A stretch of 40,240 nt of DNA from an uncultured Prevotella sp. (GTDB lineage Bacteria > Bacteroidota > Bacteroidia > Bacteroidales > Bacteroidaceae). The position numbers and the translations under genes are program-made. The notes beneath the pieces were generated by a model. It did not search any database, was not told the DNA's origin, and was given only the letters and a program-made list of their open reading frames with translations. The stretch covers positions 1 to 40,240 of the forward strand of contig OMZO01000018.1 in NCBI GenBank assembly GCA_900315525.1, given 5' to 3'. This document shows, piece after piece, positions 32,407 through 40,240 of the stretch. Position 1 is the stretch's first letter. Every line of letters starts with the position of its first letter.

Positions 32407-33969
32407 ATGAATTCGCTACTACGACATATCCTCCCGCTGCCGCTGCTGATAGTGGCATGCTTGACGGTGAAAGCCGCCAAATGGGACTATACTGCCGAGA
32501 AACCTCTCAAGTTCGCCATCGATTTCGACTATGCTCCGTTGGAATATGTCAATGATAAAAGTCTGCCTGACGGACTTGACATTGAGTTTACGAAAATCCT
32601 GATGGAGCGCATGGGAATACCCTACGAGTTTCGGGCGAACACCTGGGAGAATGTCGCCGACGACGTGCTGAACAGCCGTGTGGATCTGGCGATGATGGTC
32701 TATTCTCCTTATAGAAAGGATCTGACGAATTATTCGCGTGCCGTCTTCAGACTTTACTATCAGATCATCAGTCGCAAAGGGGAGACAGACTTTATAGGCC
32801 TGCGTGATGTGAAGAACAAGACCATCGCTATCATGGACTCCCGCCCGATGAAGGATACTCTGACAAAGTCTGGTGCGAAAGTGGTCATCATCAAAGACCT
32901 GAGGAAGGCTGTGAACGAACTGTCGCACGGTGACTACGATGGCGTGATCTGCTTCCGTTATCAGGCGAATTATCTCATGGAGAAGTTCGGTTCCGACAAT
33001 CTGGTCGCCGAAGATCTGGCACTGATGCCACGCGAATATTGCTATGTGAGCCCCAACAAGGAGCTGATAGACTCCATCAACGTGGCTCTGAAAGCACTTG
33101 AGGAAGAGGGCGTCATCGAGGATGTCTATGGAGGTGTCAAGTCGTCTTTCAACAGATCCTATATCCCAATGTGGGTTCGGGTATTGCTGGGATGTGTCAT
33201 TGTCCTCGGTCTGGCGATTATGCTTGTCCAGCAGTTTGTCAATGGCAAGCGCCTCAAGCGAGAGATGGCCAGAGTACAGAAAAATGAACAGTTGAAGGAT
33301 GTGTTCCTGGGGAATGTCAGCCACGCCCTGCGTACGCCGCTGAACGCTATCGTGGGCTTCACCGAACTGCTGCTCAAGGAAGGTCCCGGGATGCCGGAAG
33401 AGGAGTGCTTGCATCTGACCAAGCTGGTCAATCAGAACGGCCATCAGTTGTCGCACCTCGTGAATGAACTGACGTCAATCGTGGATATCGAGCAGAACGG
33501 CTTGCTCTTCTGCCGCGAAGAGACCGACATAGTGGCAGAGATGAATGGCTATATCAAGGAGTTGCGCCCCTTGCTGCACGAAGGTGTTGACATCCGCGTA
33601 GAGGCACCAGAGGCTGGGCTGACTGCTCTGGTGGACAAAGCCTCCATGAAGTTGGTGACGGTCCATCTGCTGAAGAATGCCATCGAGCATACGACAGAGG
33701 GCCATGTGACACTGGCCTTCGGTATTCGCGACGGCGGTCTCCATGTTGAGGTGAGAGATACCGGTTCTGGTGTCTCCGAGGACACGAAGGACAATATTTT
33801 CGCCTTGCTTTCAGAGAAGAATGCTTATATGAAGGACGATATGCCCGGTCTCGGACTGACCATCTGTAAGGCTGTCATCGATAGGCTTAGAGGCAAGATC
33901 GGCCTGCGCGACAATGATCTGGACGGTAAGGGAACCATCTTCTGGTACTGGGGACCGTTAAAGAAATAA
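32407..33969 (+). CDS. Sensor histidine kinase with periplasmic solute-binding domain
   Basis: About 520 residues. A signal peptide (MNSLLRHILPLPLLIVACLTVKA) precedes a family 3 solute-binding domain (about 25-250: LKFAIDFDYAPLEYVND, DLAMMVYSPYRKDLTN, MPREYCYVSPNKEL). One membrane segment follows (about 257-278, VLLGCVIVLGLAIMLVQQF). The cytoplasmic kinase has the phospho-acceptor His306 in GNVSHALRTPLNAIVGF, the N box HLLKNAIEH (Asn424), the G1 box VRDTGSG (Asp450) and a G2 box PGLGLTICKAVID. No receiver domain or adjacent response regulator is present, so its partner is elsewhere. It should detect a small periplasmic ligand such as an amino acid; the ligand is unknown. The NhaD-type antiporter starts 12 bases downstream. 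Confidence 0.9.
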   Translation: MNSLLRHILPLPLLIVACLTVKAAKWDYTAEKPLKFAIDFDYAPLEYVNDKSLPDGLDIEFTKILMERMGIPYEFRANTWENVADDVLNSRVDLAMMVYSPYRKDLTNYSRAVFRLYYQIISRKGETDFIGLRDVKNKTIAIMDSRPMKDTLTKSGAKVVIIKDLRKAVNELSHGDYDGVICFRYQANYLMEKFGSDNLVAEDLALMPREYCYVSPNKELIDSINVALKALEEEGVIEDVYGGVKSSFNRSYIPMWVRVLLGCVIVLGLAIMLVQQFVNGKRLKREMARVQKNEQLKDVFLGNVSHALRTPLNAIVGFTELLLKEGPGMPEEECLHLTKLVNQNGHQLSHLVNELTSIVDIEQNGLLFCREETDIVAEMNGYIKELRPLLHEGVDIRVEAPEAGLTALVDKASMKLVTVHLLKNAIEHTTEGHVTLAFGIRDGGLHVEVRDTGSGVSEDTKDNIFALLSEKNAYMKDDMPGLGLTICKAVIDRLRGKIGLRDNDLDGKGTIFWYWGPLKK

Positions 33970-33981
33970 GAGAAGAATAGC

Positions 33982-35391
33982 ATGACACTGATTATCGTAA
34001 TACTTCTGTTGCTGGGCTATGTGGTGATAGCCACTGGCCATCTCACTGGTGTGAACAAGGCGGCCATCGCCATGTTTATCGCCACTGTCGGCTGGGTGGT
34101 CTATATCTGTTACGGCACAGACTTCGTGATGGAGCATCACGCTGTGGAATACATGGCCTTCCTGGCTGGCAATGAGCCGACGAGCGACACCGTGAAGTAC
34201 TTCATCTACAACGATGTGTTCATCCATTATGTAGGCCGTGCGGCGAGCATCGTGCTGTTCCTGCTGGCCACGATGGCTATCATCGAGATCCTCAACAACA
34301 ACGGTTGCTTCGACTTCATCTCGAAATGGGTCAGGACGCGTAACTCCAAGCGTCTGCTGTGGACCATTACCTTCGCTACGTTTGTCATCTCGGCCAACCT
34401 TGACAACCTGACGACTGCGATGACGATGCTGGTGATTATGCGGCAGATCGTGCAGAACCGCCGTCAAAGGATGCTGGTCGGCGCTGCCATCGTGATCGCT
34501 GCCAATTGTGGCGGCTGTTTCACGGTCATCGGCGACCCGACGGGACTCTTGTTATGGGGTGACGGCGCAGTGACGGCTACCCATTTCAGTTCGTATATGG
34601 TCATTCCGGCCGTGCTGGCCTGGCTGATTCCGACAGCCCTTGTGAGCAGACAACTGCCCGCCCGACTCGACACCCAGTGGAACCCGATGCCCTATCGCGG
34701 TGACGACACCAACCTGAGTCCCTGGCAGCGTGTGCTGATGCTGTTTGTCGGCATCGGTGGTCTTTGGTTCATTCCGACTTTCCACAACATCACGAAGCTG
34801 TCGCCATTCCTGGGGGCACTCTGCGTGCTCTCAGTGCTCTGGGTGGTGAATGAGGTGATGAACCGCAAGTTGATGAAGGCCGACCAGATGTCCAGCCATT
34901 CCGTTCCGAGAGCCACGCAGTACGGCTCGCTGCAGCAGATCCTGTTCATCATGGGCATCATGCTTGGTATGGGCGTCGTGATGGAGACAGGCGTGTTTGC
35001 CGATGTGGCTGAGTGGTTCGACGATAATGTGCATAATATCTGGATCGTGGGTGCGGTCTCCGGCTTGCTCAGCGGTCTTGTCGATACGTTCACCATCGCC
35101 GTCAGCGATATCTCGCTCTATCCTGTGCTCAGTAGCGAACACCTGAGTATGGTGGCCGATGCGCCATATATGAGTCAGTTTGCCGTGAATGGTGCCTATT
35201 GGAAGGTTATTGCCTTCTCGACTGCCGTTGGCGGATGTCTGTTCTCGGTAGGTTCTGTGAGTGGGCTGGCGCTGATGAAGATGGAGCATATGCGTCTCGG
35301 CTGGTATGTGAAGAATATCTCGCTGAAGGTGCTGGCCGGCTGGCTGGTTGGTCTGGCGGTGCTCTGGTTGGAAATCACAATGTATAACTAA
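33982..35391 (+). CDS. nhaD: NhaD-type Na+/H+ antiporter
   Basis: 469 residues with about 12 membrane segments, ion transporter superfamily, NhaD branch. Characteristic stretches are [20 protein letters not shown], the conserved [26 protein letters not shown] and, late, [34 protein letters not shown]. It should expel Na+ in exchange for protons and so help maintain the Na+ gradient that Rnf may also build. It lies 12 bases after the histidine kinase and 13 bases before pfkA, in a likely operon. Related ArsB-type arsenite pumps are a less likely alternative. Confidence 0.88.
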   Translation: MTLIIVILLLLGYVVIATGHLTGVNKAAIAMFIATVGWVVYICYGTDFVMEHHAVEYMAFLAGNEPTSDTVKYFIYNDVFIHYVGRAASIVLFLLATMAIIEILNNNGCFDFISKWVRTRNSKRLLWTITFATFVISANLDNLTTAMTMLVIMRQIVQNRRQRMLVGAAIVIAANCGGCFTVIGDPTGLLLWGDGAVTATHFSSYMVIPAVLAWLIPTALVSRQLPARLDTQWNPMPYRGDDTNLSPWQRVLMLFVGIGGLWFIPTFHNITKLSPFLGALCVLSVLWVVNEVMNRKLMKADQMSSHSVPRATQYGSLQQILFIMGIMLGMGVVMETGVFADVAEWFDDNVHNIWIVGAVSGLLSGLVDTFTIAVSDISLYPVLSSEHLSMVADAPYMSQFAVNGAYWKVIAFSTAVGGCLFSVGSVSGLALMKMEHMRLGWYVKNISLKVLAGWLVGLAVLWLEITMYN

Positions 35392-35404
35392 TATAATAAG
35401 GTAT

Positions 35405-36382
35405 ATGAGTAGGATTAAGACAATTGGAATTCTTACCTCTGGTGGTGATGCACCAGGTATGAATGCGGCCATACGTGCCGTGACGCGTGCTGGTATCTAC
35501 AACCAGTTTAATATCAAAGGCATCTATCGTGGTTACGACGGACTCATCAAAGGTGAGGTGAAGCCCTTCACCACTGAGAACGTGTCGGGTATCATCACCA
35601 GGGGCGGCACCATCCTGAAGACCGCCCGCTCGAAGGAGTTCATGACTCCGGAGGGCATGCAGAAGGCCTACGAGACCTGTCAGAAGGAGGAGATCGACGC
35701 ATTGGTGGTCATCGGCGGCAATGGCTCGCTGACCGGAGCCCGTAACTTCGGCATGGAGTTCAACTTCCCTGTCATCGGACTGCCCGGCACCATCGACAAC
35801 GACCTCTATGGCACCGACTCCACCATCGGCTACGACACCACCATGAACACCATCATGGAGTGTGTCGACCGTATCCGTGATACGGCAAACTCCCACGAGC
35901 GTATCTTCTTCGTGGAGGTGATGGGGCGCGACGCCGGTTTCCTGGCGCAGAACTCCGCCATCGCCTGTGGTGCCGAGGCTGCTATTATTCCTGAGGAGAT
36001 GATGGAGGAAGACCAGTTGGCCGCCTTCATGGGGCGTGGTATCCGCAAGTCGAAGAAGTCGTGTATCGTCATCGTATCGGAAAGTCCCAAGTGCGGTGCC
36101 CTCTACTATGCCGACCGTGTGAAGAAGGAATTCCCGGAGTTCGATGTGCGCGTCTCCATACTGGGACATCTGCAGCGAGGCGGTTCACCCTCGGCTCACG
36201 ACCGTATCCTGGCCAGCCGCACCGGCGTGGGTGCCATCGAGGCTATCTTGCAGGGTCAGCGCAACGTGATGGTGGGTGTGCGTAACAACGAGGTGGTCTA
36301 TGTGCCGTTCTCCGAGTGCATCCGTACCGACAAGCCCTTCAATAAGAAACTGATCAGAGTGCTTGATGAACTGAGTATCTAA
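35405..36382 (+). CDS. pfkA: ATP-dependent 6-phosphofructokinase
   Basis: Phosphorylates fructose 6-phosphate to the 1,6-bisphosphate, the committed step of glycolysis. From ATG 35405 ([25 protein letters not shown]) it has 325 residues, the normal size for PfkA. Motifs: GGDAPGMNA for [12 protein letters not shown], the catalytic [27 protein letters not shown], and a [12 protein letters not shown] stretch at the C-terminal end. Gly in the GGD motif supports ATP use, not pyrophosphate. The reading could begin upstream at 35348 but that part overlaps the antiporter gene. It lies 3 bases before the TTD14-like gene. Confidence 0.96.
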   Translation: MSRIKTIGILTSGGDAPGMNAAIRAVTRAGIYNQFNIKGIYRGYDGLIKGEVKPFTTENVSGIITRGGTILKTARSKEFMTPEGMQKAYETCQKEEIDALVVIGGNGSLTGARNFGMEFNFPVIGLPGTIDNDLYGTDSTIGYDTTMNTIMECVDRIRDTANSHERIFFVEVMGRDAGFLAQNSAIACGAEAAIIPEEMMEEDQLAAFMGRGIRKSKKSCIVIVSESPKCGALYYADRVKKEFPEFDVRVSILGHLQRGGSPSAHDRILASRTGVGAIEAILQGQRNVMVGVRNNEVVYVPFSECIRTDKPFNKKLIRVLDELSI

Positions 36383-36385
36383 GCT

Positions 36386-37483
36386 ATGCCGGAAATCAAG
36401 AAGATTGTACTGACCGGTGGCCCTTGTGCTGGTAAGACCACTGCACTGGTGAAGATCGTCGAATATTTCTCTGGGATGGGGTATAAGGTATTCTCCGTCC
36501 CAGAGGTTCCGACGCTCTATAGTACGGCGGGCTGGAACTACCTGACACCCAACCGTGCACTCTACTATGGAGGCGAAAGGGCCATCCTGGAGACGCAACT
36601 GGCGTTGGAGGATCAGTTCATGCGTCTGGCCGAGGTATGCACCAAGCCCGTGCTCATCGTCTGCGACAGAGGTGCACTCGACATCTCTGCCTATATCAAA
36701 CCTGAGGAGTGGGAAGAGATTACGGCTATGGCGGGTACGGATACCAACACCCTTCGTAGGCGCTATGATGCCGTGCTCCATCTGGTGAGTGCCGCCGACG
36801 GTGCAGAACAGTATTATACGACAGCCACCAATGCAACCCGTTATGAGAAGGCCGACGAGGAAGGACTGCGCTTAGCGCGCGAACTCGATAAGAAGGTTAT
36901 CGACGCCTGGTCTGGGCACGGGCACCTGCGTGTCATCAATAATCACGACGACTTCAATGCCAAACTCAGTCGCGTCATCAACGAGATCTCCAATGTGCTC
37001 GGACTGCCGCAGCCTTTGGAGAAGGAAAGGCTCTATAAGGTCGAGGTCATCGACGAGATACCGGGTGCTATCGTGAGTGAGATCACCCAGACCTATCTAG
37101 TGGCTGAGCCGGGTTGTGAGGTCAGGCTGCGTCGCAGAGACTGGAACGGCAAGGTGGTGAATGTGCACCGCTCAAAAAAACAGATCTCTGACACCCAGGT
37201 GATCGAGACAGAGCGTCAGGTCGACAACAACCTCTATGAGCAGATGCTGCAACAGGCCGACCCGTATCGCCAGACTATCAGAAAACGGCGCCAGAGCTTC
37301 ATCTGGAAAGGTCAGCACTTTGAGATTGACACGTTCTTGGAGCCGGTGTCCGACCTCGTGATTCTCCAGTCGAAGGGTGTGGCCGAAGAGGAGAGCGTGA
37401 AGTTCCCACCGTTCGTGAAGGTACTGGAAGATGTGACAGGGAATAGTCAATATTATAATTACAATATTGCATTACGGAAGTAA
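36386..37483 (+). CDS. TTD14-like protein: AAA-type ATPase fused to a CYTH-like domain
   Basis: 365 residues. The N-terminal half (about 1-190) is a P-loop kinase-like ATPase: LTGGPCAGKTTAL (9-21), a Walker B-like LIVCDRGALD, and an aspartate-rich loop. The C-terminal half (about 205-365) resembles the CYTH/triphosphate tunnel fold: KERLYKVEVIDEIPGAIV, EVRLRRRDWNGKVVNVHRSK, RQTIRKRRQSFIWKGQHFEIDTFLEP. This pairing is that of TTD14 of insects and its bacterial relatives (AAA_28 plus CYTH), which bind GTP and phosphoinositides in Drosophila. The bacterial role is not known to me; a polyphosphate or nucleotide-linked one is an inference from the CYTH fold. It starts 3 bases after pfkA, so is probably co-translated with it. 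Confidence 0.82.
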   Translation: MPEIKKIVLTGGPCAGKTTALVKIVEYFSGMGYKVFSVPEVPTLYSTAGWNYLTPNRALYYGGERAILETQLALEDQFMRLAEVCTKPVLIVCDRGALDISAYIKPEEWEEITAMAGTDTNTLRRRYDAVLHLVSAADGAEQYYTTATNATRYEKADEEGLRLARELDKKVIDAWSGHGHLRVINNHDDFNAKLSRVINEISNVLGLPQPLEKERLYKVEVIDEIPGAIVSEITQTYLVAEPGCEVRLRRRDWNGKVVNVHRSKKQISDTQVIETERQVDNNLYEQMLQQADPYRQTIRKRRQSFIWKGQHFEIDTFLEPVSDLVILQSKGVAEEESVKFPPFVKVLEDVTGNSQYYNYNIALRK

Positions 37484-37538
37484 AGCATGATTTTGTGATA
37501 ATAAATGTAAAAAATTTCTTTGTTTACTGAAAATTGTG

Positions 37539-37546
37539 TATCTTTG
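37539..37546 (+). promoter_or_regulatory. -7 box of the ATP synthase operon
   Basis: TATCTTTG matches TAnnTTTG. A TTTG at 37519-37522 is only 16 bp upstream, tighter than usual. The leader to the atpD start at 37613 is about 60 bases and A-rich. Confidence 0.65.
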
Positions 37547-37603
37547 CAATCGACTCTAACTTAAAAAAGGTAGAACTTAAAACAAATAAGTAACTTAAAA
37601 TAA

Positions 37604-39139
<1,536 letters not shown>

Positions 39140-39161
39140 TTGAAATAGAAAATTGATAATT

Positions 39162-39407
39162 ATGTTGCAGCTTAAAATAGTTTCGCCCGAGAAGGTTGAA
39201 TTCGATGGAGCAGTTGAGAGCGTCTTCGTTCCAGGAACATTGGGACAGTTCGAGATCCTCAATGACCACGCCCCGATTATCTCCACCCTGCAGAAAGGTA
39301 CGGTGGAGTATGTGACGGGTGATGGGAAGAGCAGTCTCGACATTCTCGGCGGTTTCGTTGAAGTGCAGAAGAATGTGGTCAGTCTCTGTGTTGAGCTCAA
39401 GGCATAG
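39162..39407 (+). CDS. atpC: F-type ATP synthase epsilon subunit, short form
   Basis: 81 residues from ATG 39162 (MLQLKIVSPEKVEFDG). It contains only the N-terminal beta sandwich (VFVPGTLGQFEILNDHAPIIS, LQKGTVEYVTG, LDILGGFVEVQKNVVSL) and lacks the C-terminal helical hairpin of the 138-residue E. coli epsilon. The family's inhibitory helices are therefore absent. A TTG at 39153 could also start it, but ATG at 39162 is preferred. Confidence 0.93.
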   Translation: MLQLKIVSPEKVEFDGAVESVFVPGTLGQFEILNDHAPIISTLQKGTVEYVTGDGKSSLDILGGFVEVQKNVVSLCVELKA

Positions 39408-39431
39408 GCACAGGACTCATGATTGAAGGAT

Positions 39432-39827
39432 ATGAAGCAGAATATCGACAAGATAAGCAAGGAGTATATGCGACAGCAGCTGATGCTTACGGCAGCAGTG
39501 TTCCTCGTGACCTTGATGGTGATGCAGGTCTGGTATCTGGACCTCCTCGCACCGATCATCGTCGGAGCTTGCTTTACCTTAGTCGCCTTTGTCACCATCG
39601 GACTCGTCTGGCGCCGTGTGGCCAAGCAGTCGCCCGAAAGCCTGCCGACATTCTTTACGGCTGTCTCAGGTTTCCGCATGTTGCTGGCGCTGGCCGTGAT
39701 GTTTGTCTATTATCTGGTGGCTGGGCGCGATAAGATGCTTCCGTTCTTCCTGGTGTTCATGGTATTCTACCTTGCATCACTGGCACATCATTCCATCTTC
39801 TTCGCCAGAGTGTCAAACCGCTCCTGA
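39432..39827 (+). CDS. atpI: AtpI-like membrane protein
   Basis: About 131 residues with four hydrophobic segments (LMLTAAVFLVTLMVMQVWYL, LLAPIIVGACFTLVAFVTIGLVW, FRMLLALAVMFVYYLV, MLPFFLVFMVFYLASLAHH). It sits between atpC and atpB, where Bacteroidales encode an AtpI-type or related protein thought to help assemble the c-ring. Similarity to known AtpI is by position and topology, so the assignment is moderate. The start ATG is 39432; the TTG at 39423 is less likely. Confidence 0.75.
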   Translation: MKQNIDKISKEYMRQQLMLTAAVFLVTLMVMQVWYLDLLAPIIVGACFTLVAFVTIGLVWRRVAKQSPESLPTFFTAVSGFRMLLALAVMFVYYLVAGRDKMLPFFLVFMVFYLASLAHHSIFFARVSNRS

Positions 39828-39893
39828 CGCGCTCGGCGATGCCGCTTGGCTAGTCCAAGAAAGTAAAAGTTTGCTTACACATATTAGAGAATA

Positions 39894-40240
39894 ATGAAAC
39901 AGTTAAAGTCGATAATCCTCCTGATGATGGTAGCTCTGCTGCCGATGCCTGCGCTGGCCGAAGAGAGTGGGGGTGGCGATGAGCTGGACATCCCTGAGAT
40001 CGTCCTCGAGCACCTCGCCGACGCCTACGAGTGGCACATCGCATCCTATGAGGGAAAGCATCTGAGCATTCCTCTGCCTATCATCATCCGTAGCGAGAAT
40101 ACCGGAGAATGGCATTTCTGTACGGCTCATAGTCTGCCCGAGGGCTTCTTCTTCAGCGAAGAGCATCATGGTAAGATCTACGAGCGTATGGCTGACGGCA
40201 CGGAGGCACGTCCCCTCGACCTGAGTATCACGAAGAGTGT
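39894..40240 (+). CDS. atpB: F-type ATP synthase subunit a, N-terminal part (runs off the window)
   Basis: Starts at ATG 39894. The protein begins with a signal peptide (MKQLKSIILLMMVALLPMPALAEES), then a stretch unique to Bacteroidota, LDIPEIVLEHLADAYEWHIASYEGKH, with a beta-rich domain (LSIPLPIIIRS, WHFCTAHSLPEGFFFSEEHHGKIYERM) before the membrane part. The proton half-channel helices lie beyond the edge. The identity rests on the operon position and the EHLADAYEWH motif. Confidence 0.88.
   Translation, partial: MKQLKSIILLMMVALLPMPALAEESGGGDELDIPEIVLEHLADAYEWHIASYEGKHLSIPLPIIIRSENTGEWHFCTAHSLPEGFFFSEEHHGKIYERMADGTEARPLDLSITKS

Overview
This window looks like chromosomal DNA from a Bacteroidota bacterium, most likely Prevotella or a close relative in the Bacteroidales. 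The evidence is the Bacteroidota promoter signature TAnnTTTG in front of most transcription units (often with TTTG about 20 bp upstream), the general lack of Shine-Dalgarno sequences, a compact primary sigma factor of about 286 residues, an atpD-atpC-atpI-atpB order, an rnfBCDGEA cluster headed by rseC, and many predicted lipoproteins. This placement is an inference from gene content and promoters; no 16S rRNA gene is present.

Layout. 1-842: the tail of an unidentified gene, a hairpin terminator and the decayed C-terminus of an AraC-family regulator. 845-5375 (minus strand): a D-2-hydroxyacid dehydrogenase, then the histidine genes hisC, hisD and hisG, with a noncoding repeat element between hisC and the dehydrogenase. 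5490-11214: an MltF-like lytic transglycosylase and a lipoprotein (plus); an MBL-fold hydrolase, rsmG and a DUF3298-type lipoprotein (minus); a HAD phosphatase and an MFS transporter (plus). 11248-14152 (minus): a small exported protein coupled to the primary sigma factor, then an HtrA/Deg protease. 14449-18883: RNase P RNA, a YihY-family membrane protein, a SpoU-type RNA methyltransferase (minus) and a TamA-like outer-membrane lipoprotein. 18956-26095: a WalJ-type MBL hydrolase, a DMP19-like protein, smpB, a short metH, a family-10-like glycoside hydrolase, a lipoprotein, and an acidic protein (minus). 26224-31818: rseC and the complete Rnf complex, an ion-pumping ferredoxin:NAD oxidoreductase. 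31819-32406: a second copy of the repeat element. 32407-37483: a hybrid solute-binding histidine kinase, an NhaD-type antiporter, pfkA and a TTD14-like ATPase-CYTH protein, closely packed. 37613-40240: the start of the F-type ATP synthase operon.

How it works together. Most of the window is housekeeping. The Rnf complex, NhaD antiporter and F-type ATP synthase lie within about 14 kb and all deal with transmembrane ion gradients, and pfkA adds glycolysis. The RNA group (rnpB, rsmG, the SpoU methyltransferase, smpB) covers tRNA and ribosome maturation and rescue.

The least ordinary content is noncoding. Two copies of a roughly 345-bp element (1835-2179 and 31952-32294) share a promoter-bearing core and a 36-bp perfect palindrome, and are bracketed by inverted arrays of 7-bp repeats. 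The heptamer differs between the two copies (ATGACAA and ATGACTA), yet each copy's arms match each other. One base pair of the palindrome has also changed on both sides. A third heptamer array (ATGTTCA) fills the gap between rnfC and rnfD and supplies the rnfD start codon.
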